Shown here: positions 53,789 through 63,330 of the stretch, one piece after another
Position numbering within the stretch: position 1 is the stretch's first letter
Layout: the number at the start of each line of letters is the position of its first letter
DNA from: Paracoccus spongiarum
Lineage (GTDB): Bacteria > Pseudomonadota > Alphaproteobacteria > Rhodobacterales > Rhodobacteraceae
Assembly: GCF_030732095.1 (NCBI RefSeq)
Contig: NZ_JAVAMQ010000003.1
Location: 1-64,000 of the forward strand
Reading direction: 5' to 3'
DNA: 64,000 nucleotides
The notes under the pieces: model-generated
The model's database searches: none
Told to the model about the DNA's origin: nothing
The model's input: the letters and a program-made list of their open reading frames with translations, nothing else
Program-made: the position numbers and the translations under genes

Positions 53789-56017
53789 ATGACGGGAACC
53801 GACGTGGAAACAGCGACGGCCTGCGACTGGACCGTTTCGGGCATGGATTGCGGCTCCTGCGCGACCAAGATCAAGGATGCGGTCGGGCGCCTCCCCGGCG
53901 TCAGCGGCGTGGAGGTCGGCATCATGTCCGAGCGTCTGCGCCTGACCCTGGACGAGGCGCAGACCGGCCGCGACAAGGTTGAAAAGACGGTCCGGGCCCT
54001 TGGATACGGCATCGCACCACGCGCCGCGGCGGCCAAGAACGAGTTTGTGATGCCCGGCGGCCCGAAGGCCGGCACGGCCGCGACACGAGACGAAAGCGGC
54101 CACGGCAGCCCCAGCCATGTCCATGACGACCCGGCAGACCGCGGCAAGCGCTGGTATCAGACGGGCAAGGGCAAGCTCGTCATCTTTACCGCTCTCCTAC
54201 TGGCGGTGGCCTGGGGCATAGAGTTGCTGGCGCCTCAGTTCGGCAAGTGGGCCTTTGTCGCCGCCTGCCTGATCGGCGTGGCACCGGTGGCGCAACGCGC
54301 CTTTGCCGCCCTGCGGCTGGGCCAACCGTTCACCATCGAAAGCCTGATGACCGTGGCTGCCATCGGCGCCCTTTTCATCGACGCGGCCGAGGAGGCGGCA
54401 CTGGTCGTGTTCCTGTTCGCGGTCGGCGAGGTTCTGGAAGGTGTCGCGGCGGGCAAGGCCCGGGACGGCATTCGGGCTCTGGCCAATCTGGTGCCGAAGA
54501 CCGCATTTCTTGAACTGAATGGCGTCACGAAAGAGGTTCCGGCCGCCAGCCTGCGGGTCGGGCAGTTCGTGCTCGTCCGCCCCGGCGACCGCGTCCCGGC
54601 GGATGGCGAGATCGCCAAGGGCACATCCGGCATCGACGAAAGCCCGGTCACCGGCGAGAGCATGCCGAAAACGCGGGGGCCGGGCGATCCGGTCTTTGCC
54701 GGGTCGATCAACACCGAGGCCGTGCTGCGCGTAATGGTCACGAAGGCGGCCGAGGACAACACCATCGCCCGCATCATCCGTCTGGTCGAAGAAGCCGAGG
54801 AGGCCCGCGCGCCGACCGAACGCTTCATCGACCGCTTCAGCCGCTGGTACATGCCCGCCATCGTCACCGTGGCGGCGCTGGTCGTGCTGGTGCCGCCGCT
54901 GGCCTTCGCTCAGCCTTGGGATACCTGGATTTATCGTGGCCTTGCGCTTCTGCTGATCGGCTGCCCCTGCGCGCTGGTCATCTCGGTTCCGGCCTCAATC
55001 GCCTCGGCGCTATCCACCGGCGCGCGGCGCGGCTTGCTGATGAAGGGTGGCGCGGTGATCGAGGCGGCCTCGAAGGTCAGCCGCATCGCCTTCGACAAGA
55101 CCGGCACCCTGACCCACGGGCGGCCGATGGTTACCGATATCGTGACCTTCGGCGCCACCACCGAGGCCGAGCTTCTGGCCGTGGCGGCGGGCGTCGAGAC
55201 CGGATCCAGCCATCCGCTGGCCATCGCCATCCTGAACAAGGCCACGGAAGCGGGCGTTGCAGCCCTGCCGTCGCGCGATGCCAGGGCGCTGATGGGCAAG
55301 GGCGTGATCGCGACAGTCGGGGACGCAGCGGCCTGGGTGACCTCCCCCCGCCATGCGATGGAGAACGGCGGCCTCGACGATCCTGGCCTGCGCCAGGCCA
55401 CCGTCTTCGAAGAAGAGGGCAAGACCGCCGTTGCGGTGTTCCGTGAAAAGACCCCGCTCGGCCTGATCGCCATGCGCGACGAACCCCGCAAGGACGCGGC
55501 CGAGGCGGTCCGGCAGCTCAAGGACATGGGTGTCACCCCGGTCATCCTGACCGGAGACAATCCGCGCACGGCCGCTGCCATTGCCGGGGGCCTCGGCATG
55601 GAGTTCCAGGCCGACATGATGCCCGAGGACAAGCTCACGGCGATCCGCGACATGAGCGAGCACGGTGGCGTGCTGATGATCGGCGACGGGATCAACGACG
55701 CCCCCGCGCTGAAACAGGCGGATGTCGGCGTGGCTATGGGGTCAGGAACCGACGTGGCCTTGGAAACCGCCGATGCGGCGATCCTTCGCGACCGGGTGAT
55801 CGATATCCCGGCGATGATCCGGCTCGCCCGTGCGGCAATGGCCAACGTCCGGCAGAACGTGGCGATCGCGCTCGGCCTCAAGGCGGTGTTTCTGGTGACG
55901 ACCATCCTCGGGATCACCGGGCTCTGGATTGCCATCCTCGCCGATACCGGCGCAACGGTGCTGGTCACGCTCAATGCGCTGCGGCTTCTCGCTTTCAAGC
56001 CCGAACGCGAGGCATGA
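53789..56017 (+). CDS. Zn/Cd/Pb-translocating P1B-type ATPase
   Basis: A 742-residue heavy-metal ATPase. Domains in order: an N-terminal HMA with GMDCGSCATK near residue 20; a His-rich linker (HGSPSHVHDD); eight membrane helices; the CPC metal site IGCPCALVIS near residue 392; the phosphorylation motif DKTGTLTHG near residue 438; GSSHPLAIAIL; and the hinge GDGINDAPALK. The last helix ends in ILADTGATVLVTLNALRLL, with the Asp typical of P1B-2 Zn/Cd/Pb pumps. It is controlled by the divergent MerR gene. GAAGGAAAG precedes the ATG. Genes downstream follow within a few bases. Confidence 0.93.
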   Translation: MTGTDVETATACDWTVSGMDCGSCATKIKDAVGRLPGVSGVEVGIMSERLRLTLDEAQTGRDKVEKTVRALGYGIAPRAAAAKNEFVMPGGPKAGTAATRDESGHGSPSHVHDDPADRGKRWYQTGKGKLVIFTALLLAVAWGIELLAPQFGKWAFVAACLIGVAPVAQRAFAALRLGQPFTIESLMTVAAIGALFIDAAEEAALVVFLFAVGEVLEGVAAGKARDGIRALANLVPKTAFLELNGVTKEVPAASLRVGQFVLVRPGDRVPADGEIAKGTSGIDESPVTGESMPKTRGPGDPVFAGSINTEAVLRVMVTKAAEDNTIARIIRLVEEAEEARAPTERFIDRFSRWYMPAIVTVAALVVLVPPLAFAQPWDTWIYRGLALLLIGCPCALVISVPASIASALSTGARRGLLMKGGAVIEAASKVSRIAFDKTGTLTHGRPMVTDIVTFGATTEAELLAVAAGVETGSSHPLAIAILNKATEAGVAALPSRDARALMGKGVIATVGDAAAWVTSPRHAMENGGLDDPGLRQATVFEEEGKTAVAVFREKTPLGLIAMRDEPRKDAAEAVRQLKDMGVTPVILTGDNPRTAAAIAGGLGMEFQADMMPEDKLTAIRDMSEHGGVLMIGDGINDAPALKQADVGVAMGSGTDVALETADAAILRDRVIDIPAMIRLARAAMANVRQNVAIALGLKAVFLVTTILGITGLWIAILADTGATVLVTLNALRLLAFKPEREA

Positions 56018-56020
56018 CGC

Positions 56021-56644
56021 ATGATCTCCGGCTTTGGCTGGGCCGTCCTGGTCCTGATCTTCGGCTATCTGGCGCTGTTCCTCTGGGGCATCGCCATCGC
56101 GGCAGATGCATCTGGCCGCTCTGTCTGGCTTTTCGGGCGGGCGTCCGGACGCGACCGCTGGGCGGCCTTCGGCTTTCGTGCGGCCTTCGTCGTCGCCTTG
56201 TTCGGGCCACTCTTCTGGCTGGCCTGGCCGATCCTGCACAAGGCCGACCCGCTCTGGACCGAGGGAGAGGTGGCTGCGCTTGGTGCGGTTGGCGTGTTCC
56301 TCGCCGGGGTCGGCGCGATGGTGGCTTTTGCCGCGCAGATGTCGATGGGCACATCGTGGCGCGTCGGGGTCGCAAGCGATGCCACGGGCGATCTCGTCTC
56401 GGGCGGGCTTTACCGGTTCAGCCGCAATCCGACCTTCCTCGGGCAGTTCGCGCTGCTTGCGGGCGTCGGCTTCGCAATCCCTTCACTCCCGACGATCCTT
56501 GCGCCGCTGCTCTTCCTCGGATCGGCCTCCTTGCAGATCCGGTCCGAGGAAGCTGTCCTGCGCCAGTCCCTTGGCGCGGAGTATGAGCGCTACGCGGCTT
56601 CAGTCCCGCGCTGGATCGGCTTGCGCCGCAGGAGCGTCAAATGA
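56021..56644 (+). CDS. Isoprenylcysteine methyltransferase-family membrane protein
   Basis: A 207-residue integral membrane protein with about five helices. The C-terminal ICMT/PEMT-like motif is visible as GGLYRFSRNPTFLGQF and EEAVLRQSLGAEYERYAASV. Members near metal resistance genes are common, but the substrate is unknown. It starts 4 bp after the ATPase stop and overlaps lspA by 4 bp, so it is in the metal operon. Confidence 0.85.
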   Translation: MISGFGWAVLVLIFGYLALFLWGIAIAADASGRSVWLFGRASGRDRWAAFGFRAAFVVALFGPLFWLAWPILHKADPLWTEGEVAALGAVGVFLAGVGAMVAFAAQMSMGTSWRVGVASDATGDLVSGGLYRFSRNPTFLGQFALLAGVGFAIPSLPTILAPLLFLGSASLQIRSEEAVLRQSLGAEYERYAASVPRWIGLRRRSVK

Positions 56645-57126
56645 GCACCCGGCTGATCGTTGCCCTGATCGGTATCACCACGCTGGCCGATCAACTGACG
56701 AAGGCGGCGGCGCTGGCGCTGCTCTCTCGCGACGAGACGGTTCCCGTTCTTCCCGGCTTCAGCCTGACGCTCGGCTTCAACGAGGGATCGAGCTTCGGCA
56801 TGCTGTCGGACGTAATGGCGGGCAAGCCACTGCTGATGGCGGCCCTGACAGGATTTCTGACCCTGATCTTCGCCGTCATGGCAGTCCGGGCGCCGCGCCC
56901 GTTCGAGCGGGCCGGTCTTGCGCTGGTCGTTGGCGGTGCGCTTGGCAACATCATCGACCGGCTGCGGCAGGGCGCCGTGACCGACTTCCTCGACCTCTAT
57001 TGGCGCGACTGGCATTGGCCCACGTTCAACGTCGCGGATATTGCCATCACGCTTGGCGCGGTGTGCATCCTCGCAGCCTCTCTTCCCGCACGCCGTCGCA
57101 AGGAGCCTGTTCTTGACCAACACTGA
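56641..57126 (+). CDS. lspA: Lipoprotein signal peptidase (signal peptidase II)
   Basis: A 161-residue LspA with four membrane helices. Catalytic aspartates lie in GALGNIIDRLRQGAVTDFLD and in FNVADIAITLG. The DQLTK and NEGSSFG motifs are also present. It removes signal peptides from prolipoproteins. A copy in a metal operon is known from pbr-type lead resistance clusters, where it is an accessory gene. It is therefore likely not the housekeeping copy. Its end overlaps dsbB by 14 bp. Confidence 0.92.
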   Translation: MSTRLIVALIGITTLADQLTKAAALALLSRDETVPVLPGFSLTLGFNEGSSFGMLSDVMAGKPLLMAALTGFLTLIFAVMAVRAPRPFERAGLALVVGGALGNIIDRLRQGAVTDFLDLYWRDWHWPTFNVADIAITLGAVCILAASLPARRRKEPVLDQH

Positions 57127-57550
57127 CGTACAGAGCCTGTCCCACGACGACTTGCACCTTACGGCCGCATTCCTGATCGCGCTGGCGGCAACACTTGGCG
57201 CGCTCTTCATCGGCGAGGTGCTGGGACAGACGCCCTGCACGCTCTGCTGGTATCAGCGCATCGCCATGTTCCCGCTGGTGCCGATCCTTGGCCTGTCGCT
57301 GTGGCGAAGCGACGGCATGGCCCGCCCATACGCCCTGCCGCTGGCGCTGGCGGGTCTGGCGTTGGCCGCCTGGCATTCCGGGCTTTACATGGGGCTAATC
57401 CCGCAGGACATCGCACCCTGCACCAAGGATGGCCCGTCCTGCTCTGGTCCGGCGCAGATCATTCTGGGCCTGCCTATTCCCTACCTGTCGCTGGCAGCCT
57501 TTGCCGCGATCCTTGCCTGTCTCATCTTGCCCAAAGGAAACCGCATATGA
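57113..57550 (+). CDS. dsbB: Disulfide bond formation protein DsbB
   Basis: A 145-residue DsbB-like quinone-linked oxidase with four membrane helices. The first loop has CTLCWYQR (the CxxC pair). The second periplasmic loop has CTKDGPSC. The TTG at 57113, inside lspA, is the best start because it precedes LTNTDVQSLSHDD and keeps the whole first helix. It reoxidises the DsbA-like protein encoded immediately downstream. Confidence 0.87.
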   Translation: MTNTDVQSLSHDDLHLTAAFLIALAATLGALFIGEVLGQTPCTLCWYQRIAMFPLVPILGLSLWRSDGMARPYALPLALAGLALAAWHSGLYMGLIPQDIAPCTKDGPSCSGPAQIILGLPIPYLSLAAFAAILACLILPKGNRI

Positions 57551-58206
57551 ACCGCCGCACTCTCTTGATCGGGGCTCCGGCTCTTGGGCTTGTCGCATTC
57601 GGCGGCGGTGCGTCCATCCTGAACCGCCAGCGTCAGGCCGAGGCCGAAGCGCTCGCTGCCGCCACCCCCGCGGTGGATCCATCCCTTCTGATCCGCGCCC
57701 ATTCCCCCAGCTTCGGCCCCGAGGATGCTCCGGTTACCTTGGTCGAGTTCTTCGACCCCTCCTGCGAAGCCTGCCGAGCCTATCATCCGGTGGTGCAGGA
57801 AATCCGGCGGCAGTTCCCGAAGCAGGTCCGGGTCGTGCTGCGCTACACGGTGTTCCACGAAGGCTCGGACGAAGCGGTGCGCATCCTCGAAACCGCGCGG
57901 ATGCAGGACAAGCTCGAACCGGTGCTTGATGCGCTGCTGGAGCGGCAACCCCAGTGGGCAGTGCATGGCATGCCGAGACTGGACGTGGCCTGGCAGGTCG
58001 CGGGAGCTGCTGGCCTCGACCTCGAGCGGGCCGAAAGCGACAGGCTGTTTCCGGGGATCACCGGCATCCTCAATCAGGACATGGCCGATGTTGAAGCCCT
58101 CGGCGTCGGCCAGACGCCGACGTTCTTTCTGAACGGCACGCGACTGGAAAACTTCAGCGCGGAAAGCCTTGTCGCCGCTGTGCGATCTGCCGTGGAGAAT
58201 GCCTGA
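57547..58206 (+). CDS. DsbA-family thioredoxin-fold oxidoreductase
   Basis: A 219-residue exported thiol oxidoreductase. An N-terminal signal or anchor (RRTLLIGAPALGLVAFGGG) is followed by a thioredoxin domain with active site DPSCEACRAYHP, and a conserved cis-Pro in GVGQTPTFFLNG. ATGA overlap with dsbB makes a dsbBA pair. It may protect or fold metal-exposed periplasmic proteins. A convergent mntR follows 10 bp later. Confidence 0.9.
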   Translation: MNRRTLLIGAPALGLVAFGGGASILNRQRQAEAEALAAATPAVDPSLLIRAHSPSFGPEDAPVTLVEFFDPSCEACRAYHPVVQEIRRQFPKQVRVVLRYTVFHEGSDEAVRILETARMQDKLEPVLDALLERQPQWAVHGMPRLDVAWQVAGAAGLDLERAESDRLFPGITGILNQDMADVEALGVGQTPTFFLNGTRLENFSAESLVAAVRSAVENA

Positions 58207-58215
58207 ACGGAAGGC

Positions 58216-58674
58216 TCAGGAACGGTCGGCAAAGGCCGCGAACAAGGCGAGCGTTCGCTCGCTCACGTGATGCTCGATCCCTTCGGCATCGCGCTCGGCT
58301 GTCTCGGGATCAAGACCAAGACTGAGCAGGAACCGCAACACGATCTCGTGCCGCTGTTGGCATTCCCGGGCCAGCGCCCGGCCCTCTTCCGTCAGAAAGA
58401 CCGAGCGGTACTTGGCGCGGGTGATCAGGCCGTCCCGGGCCAGACGGCCGAGTGTCTTGGCGACGGTGGGCGCCGTGACACCCATCTTGGTCGCGATTTC
58501 GACCGGCCGTGCCTCGCCGTGTTCGTGGATCAGTTCCGCGATCAGTTCGACGTAGTCTTCCGCCAATTCGTTGCGCCGCGCCTCTCGCACCCCTTGGAAC
58601 GCCTCCGCGCGTGGGTCGGCGGGGCGCGCCTCGGGCTCGAGAGCTTCTGCTTCAGTGTGGTCATCAGCCATCAT
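58216..58674 (-). CDS. mntR: Manganese-responsive regulator MntR (DtxR family)
   Basis: A 152-residue MntR. The N-terminal winged helix contains YVELIAELIHEHGEARPVEI and MGVTAPTVAKTLGRLARDG. The metal-binding domain has ECQQRHEIVLRFLLSLGL and DAEGIEHHVSE with the His/Glu ligands. It represses Mn uptake when Mn is plentiful. It starts at ATG 58674 or 58671. The operator-like dyad lies just upstream. Its normal partner mntH is not intact here. Confidence 0.9.
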   Translation of the reverse strand: MMADDHTEAEALEPEARPADPRAEAFQGVREARRNELAEDYVELIAELIHEHGEARPVEIATKMGVTAPTVAKTLGRLARDGLITRAKYRSVFLTEEGRALARECQQRHEIVLRFLLSLGLDPETAERDAEGIEHHVSERTLALFAAFADRS

Positions 58675-58698
58675 CCTTCCAGTCTCGCACGAACCGGA

Positions 58699-58740
58699 TT
58701 GACACGTAAAGCCACAGGGATGATTATTAGCCTTGTCTAA
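58699..58740 (+). promoter_or_regulatory. Sigma-70-type promoter with MntR-like box
   Basis: TTGACA (58699-58704), a 17-bp spacer and GATTAT (58722-58727) form a near-consensus promoter. TTAG-6 bp-CTAA (58727-58740) overlaps the start point and resembles MntR/Fur-type boxes. It points rightward, away from mntR, into the truncated transporter frames. Confidence 0.55.
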
Positions 58741-58790
58741 CTTGTCGCGCCGAGGCTTTGGCGTGCTGCCCACAGGGAAAGCCTTCCCCA

Positions 58791-58878
58791 TGACTGCCAA
58801 TGTCCGGAAGCAAGCGCGCGATGCGCCGTCCGAATTGGAGGCGTCCCGGTCCATCGCTCCGCCTGACGGCAACGCAGG
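58791..58878 (+). pseudogene. Possible mntH 5' remnant
   Basis: From ATG 58791 the frame reads MTANVRKQARDAPSELEASR and so on for about 30 codons, resembling the variable leader of Nramp Mn transporters (L-E-x-x-x-S-x-x-x-P-x-G). Similarity ends where copA sequence begins near 58879. Since it lies behind an MntR-like box and next to mntR, a lost mntH is plausible. The short match makes this weak. Confidence 0.3.
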
Positions 58879-60639
58879 GTCGCCATGGGCACGGGGGCGG
58901 CGTGGATCTACAGCGTCGTTGCGACGCTCGCGCCAGACATCTTCCCGGACGCCTTCCGCCAGCATGACGGGTCGGTCGCGGTTTATTTCGAAGCCGCAGC
59001 GGTCATCACCGTGCTCGTGCTGCTCGGACAGGTGCTGGAACTCCGGGCGCGGGAAAGCACCAGCGGCGCAATCCGGGCGCTGCTCGATCTCGCCCCGAAA
59101 ACCGCACGGGTCATCCGTGATGACGGCACCGAAGAAGAGGTGCAGCTCGACACTGTCCATGTCGGCGACCGCCTGCGGGTGCGGCCGGGCGAGAAGGTGC
59201 CCGTGGATGGCGAGGTGCTGGAAGGCCGCAGCGCCGTCGACGAGTCGATGGTGACGGGCGAATCCATGCCGGTGACCAAGGAGGTCGGCTCGCGGGCGAT
59301 CGGGGGGACCATGAACCAGTCCGGCGCGCTGGTGATCGAGGCCCGCAAGGTCGGACGCGACACCATGCTGTCGCAGATCGTCCAGCTTGTCGCAGAGGCA
59401 CAGCGCAGCCGTGCCCCGATCCAGCGACTTGCCGACCAGGTGTCGGGCTGGTTCGTGCCGGCGGTGATCGTGGTCGCGGTGCTCGCCTTCATCGCCTGGT
59501 CGATCTGGGGCCCGGAGCCGCGCTTCGCCTATGCGCTGGTCGTGGCGGTTTCGGTCCTGATCATCGCCTGCCCCTGCGCGCTGGGTCTGGCGACGCCGAT
59601 GTCGATCATGTTCGGCGTCGGCCGCGGCGCGCAGAATGGCGTCCTGATCAAGAACGCCGAGGCGCTCGAGCACATGGAGAAGGTCGACACGATCATCGTC
59701 GACAAGACCGGCACACTGACGGAGGGGCGTCCCGCCGTCACGGCCATCGTTCCCGCTGCCGGTCTTACCGAGGAGGAGGTGCTGCGCCTGGCCGCCAGCG
59801 TCGAGCGGGCGAGCGAGCATCCGCTGGCGCTCGCCATCGTGCGCGCGGCAGAGGAGCGGGGGATCGCGACCGCACCGGTTGCGGATTTCGACTCGCCGAC
59901 CGGGAAGGGCGCCTATGGCACGGTCGAGGGCAAGCGCATTCCCCTCGGCAACGCAAACTTCCTGGCCGAAGAAGGGGTCGATGTGACGCCGCTGGCCGCG
60001 CAGGCTGACCGGCTGCGCCAAGACGGGGCGACCGCGATCTTCATGGGCGTGGACGGAGAGGTCGCCGCAATCTTCGCCATCGCCGATCCGGTCAAGCCCT
60101 CCACGCCTGAAGCGCTTGCCGCGCTGAAGGCCCAAGGCATCCGCGTGGTCATGCTCACCGGCGACAACTGGACCACAGCGAAGGCGGTCGCCCGACAGCT
60201 GGGCATCGACGAGGTCGAGGCGGAGGTCCTGCCGGACCAGAAGAGCGAGGTCGTGCAGCGGCACAAGGCGGCGGGCGAGGTGGTGGCGATGGCGGGCGAC
60301 GGCGTCAACGATGCCCCTGCGCTCGCGGCCGCGGATGTCGGCATCGCCATGGGCACCGGCACCGACGTGGCGATGGAGAGCGCGGGCGTCACCCTCCTGA
60401 AGGGCGATCTCACCGGCATTGTTCGGGCGCGGCGACTGTCTCAGGCGGTGATGCGCAACATCCGCCAGAACCTTTTCTTCGCCTTCATCTACAACGCGCT
60501 CGGTATCCCGATCGCCGCGGGGGTGCTTTATCCGTTCTTCGGCATCCTGCTGTCGCCGATCATCGCGGCAGCCGCCATGGCGCTATCCTCGGTCAGCGTG
60601 ATCGCGAATGCGTCTCGGCTGCGGGGCGTGAAGCTGTGA
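58879..60639 (+). pseudogene. copA: Cu(I)-translocating P1B-type ATPase, N-terminally truncated
   Basis: A 584-codon frame covering about three quarters of a CopA pump. Present are: the A-domain with [11 protein letters not shown] in [13 protein letters not shown] near residue 232; [26 protein letters not shown]; and the last helices with [11 protein letters not shown] and [15 protein letters not shown], the YN and MxxSS signatures of Cu(I) pumps. The N-terminal metal-binding domains and first two or three helices are missing, because similarity starts abruptly at [17 protein letters not shown]. Probably non-functional as a pump, though the frame is otherwise clean. Confidence 0.8.
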
Positions 60640-60785
60640 TGTCCGGGTGGCATCGTGGGCCGTTCCCGCGAGCGCATCTGACAGGCGACATCATGCCGCG
60701 GGACGCCGGCGCATTCTCACCCGTTCGTGGGTCGCGCTCCGGACTAGCCGGTGAGATCATGGAGTCCACGAAGAAAGGTTTGACG

Positions 60786-61271
60786 ATGCGGAACGATCAC
60801 ACCATCGGCCGGCGCGCCGTTCTCGCAGCGGCTGCCGCCCTTCCGTTCCTGCTGTCGATGCCCGCCTGGGCACGGGCCGCGGCCCTGCCGCTTGTGACCG
60901 TCACCAAGGATCCGTCCTGCGGCTGCTGCGGTGGCTGGATCGAGCATATCGAAGCCGCGGGCTTCCCGGTGCGGGTGGTGGACTCGGACGACGTGTTCAG
61001 CCTCAAGGAGCGGCTCGGCGTACCGGCCGAGCTGAGCTCCTGCCATACGGCCGAGGTGGAGGGCTATGTGGTGGAGGGTCATGTGCCAGCCGCCGCGATC
61101 CGCCGCCTGCTGGCAGAGCGGCCCGCGGGGACGGGACTTGCCGTTCCCGGAATGCCTGCCGGCTCGCCGGGCATGGATTTTTCCGGCGTCGTTCCCGAAC
61201 CCTATGAGGTGCTCCTGTTCGGCCCGACCACCCAGACCTTCGGGCGCTACCTCGGCGCGCAGGAAATCTGA
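60786..61271 (+). CDS. DUF411 periplasmic copper-associated protein
   Basis: A 161-residue exported protein with a Tat-like signal (RRAVLAAAAALPFLLSMPAW). The DUF411 domain has DPSCGCCGGWIEHIEAAGF and SCHTAEVEGYVVEGHVP, giving the cysteines proposed to bind copper. ATG 60786 has AAAGG upstream. Frames starting further upstream overlap the ATPase end and add a poor leader. It follows the truncated copper ATPase, so both came from one copper-resistance locus. Confidence 0.87.
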   Translation: MRNDHTIGRRAVLAAAAALPFLLSMPAWARAAALPLVTVTKDPSCGCCGGWIEHIEAAGFPVRVVDSDDVFSLKERLGVPAELSSCHTAEVEGYVVEGHVPAAAIRRLLAERPAGTGLAVPGMPAGSPGMDFSGVVPEPYEVLLFGPTTQTFGRYLGAQEI

Positions 61272-61422
61272 GCCAGGCGTCTCCACATGACCGTCCCCCT
61301 TGCCACCGATCCGATGCAGCACAGGCCGCGAGCGATGGGCCTCGCCCGCCTCAGCGGCGCATCGCTCCGGCTCGACACCGGAAAGGCAGGTGGCTCATGA
61401 GCGGGCGCGCGGGAGTTGCGTT

Positions 61423-62680
61423 CGCGATGCGCCGCGCCTCGACGAGGGCCGCGCCGTAATCCTCGTCGGCGCGCGCGACCTGCCATTTCAGCGCCTGCGG
61501 CAGTTCGGTCTCCTGGCCGCGCGTCAGCTCGAGGACGTCGCCCTCGCGGGCCGCTACCAGATCGTCGGGCGTCACGCTCGCCACCGCGGCCCGGCCGCGC
61601 ATGACGAAGCGGATCACGCCCTCGGACTCGACGGCGTCGAAGCCGAAATGCCGCGACAGCGTGGTGATGGAGGCGCGCGGGCTTTCGAGCGCGGTGATGG
61701 CGTAGCCCTCGACCGCGCCCCAGAGGCCGGTGACGTCGATCCTCGACCCGGGCATCCCGGCCCGCAGGCAGAGGTGCCGCACGAGCGCCGCCAGTGACAC
61801 CGCGCCGAGCCGCCCCGTCAGCCAGTGGCCGAGCCGCCAGTTCGCACCGTCCGTCCAGACGTCGGTCAGCGCCGGGAAGAACGGATACGGTCGCGCGTCC
61901 CAGGTCCAGGCGGCGCATTCGGGCACATGCACCATCCGGCCGCCGTAGACCGAGGACACCGGGTTGTTCGCCGGAACGCCCCACCAGAGATAGGTCGCCT
62001 CGAGATAGGCGCGCTGGATCGCATCGTCGCGCCAGCCCCGCGAGAAATACGGCGTGAAGCTCTCGGAGGACTTCGGATCGAAGAACACGTTCGGCTGGTT
62101 GGTGCCGCGGTCGATGGCCGGGCAGCCGAGTTCGGTGAACCGGATCGGCTTCGACTGCGGCACCCATTCCGTCGGCGTCGCGCTCTGCACCCCGCCCGGG
62201 CGGTTGTAATGCTGGTTCGACCACCAGGCGCGCAGATCCTTGTAGCGGAAGACCCACGGCTTGCCGGCGGCACCGTCGGTGATCGGGGTCCGCAGCTGCG
62301 CGGTGCGGTCGGCGGCGCTGGCGTAGAACCAGTCGAAGCCTTCGCCACCCGCGATGTTCGCCTGCAGATATGCCCGATCGTAGATCGCGGGCCAGCCATC
62401 GGCGGCGTCAGCATGCTCGAACCCGTCGCGCCAGTCGGAGAGCGGCATGTAGTTGTCGATGCCGACGAAATCGATCTCCGGGTCCGCCCAGAGCGGATCG
62501 AGGTGGAAGAACACGTCAGCCCCTCGGCGGTGTCGGGATCGGCGAGCGGCCGGAACACCTCGAAGGAGAGCTGCGGCAGGCGGTTGCCGTAGGTCGAGAG
62601 CGCCAGTTCCTCGAAGACGACATACGCGGTGCCGCGATAGGCGGGCGTGTTGACCGCCCCCATCCGCACGCCGCGCGGCA
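61423..62680 (-). pseudogene. Prophage GTA-like baseplate multidomain protein, piece with internal deletion
   Basis: The minus strand carries NTPAYRGTAYVVFEELALST to PLADPDTAEG in one frame (about 62680-62518). After a deletion it continues in another frame with DVFFHLDPLWADPEIDFVGI, the TIM-barrel-like glycoside hydrolase region (DWFYASAADRT, FTELGCPAIDRGTNQPNVFF) and onward. Some 250 residues normally between these blocks are missing. The piece ends at RRIA (61423), exactly where the chimeric frame at 39225 resumes with SESFPMAV. It is not functional. Confidence 0.8.
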
Positions 62681-63330
62681 ACCGGATCGACAAGAAGTAC
62701 GTCTATCGGATGCTCAGCAACCGCGCCTACATCGGCGAGGCGGTCCACAAGGGCGACAGCTATCCCGGCGAGCACGACGCCATCATCGACCACGAGACGT
62801 GGGACCGCGTTCATGCCATCCTGCAGGAAAGCCCGCGCAAGCGCGCCGCCCGCACCCGCGCAGATACTCCTGCGCTGCTGAAGGGGCTACTGTTCGGCCC
62901 AGATGGCGCGGCGTTCTCGCCGACCCACACCCGCAAGGGCGAAAGGCTCTACCGCTACTATGTCAGTCAGACCGTGCTGAAGCATGGTGCTGGTTCGTGT
63001 CCGGTCGGCCGCGTGCCTGCGGGCGAAATCGAGGGCGCCGTCATAGACCAGCTCCGCGCCGTGTTCCGCCAGCCGGAGATTGTTGCGGGGACCTGGAAGG
63101 CGGCGCGTGCCTACGCCGAAGACATCTCCGAGGCCGACGCACGCGCGGCCTTGCAGCAGCTCGACCCGCTGTGGGACGAACTCTTCCCGGCAGAGCAGGC
63201 GCGCATAGTCACGCTGCTGGTCGAGCGCGTGGACATTGGCGAAGGCGGGCTCCACGTCCGGCTGCGCATGGATGGTCTCGGCGGCCTCGCGCGCGAGATG
63301 CTGGCCGGAGAAATGGGAGCGGCTGCATGA
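62670..63330 (+). pseudogene. Second serine recombinase, C-terminal part only
   Basis: About 220 codons match the C-terminal half of the recombinase at 18.4 kb (NRIDKKYVYRMLSNRAYIGE, then VHKGDSYPGEHDAIIDHETW and LKGLLFGPDGAAFSPTH). The catalytic resolvase domain is missing. The phage baseplate gene runs in the opposite direction up to the border near 62670. Like its intact relative it lacks zinc-ribbon cysteines. It still ends in the ATGA overlap with its partner gene. Confidence 0.8.

Noticed and set aside
58675..60264. Upstream extension of mntR to a 682-codon frame
   Set aside because: The extension is antisense to the copper ATPase. MntR proteins are about 150 residues long, and the ATG at 58674 fits.
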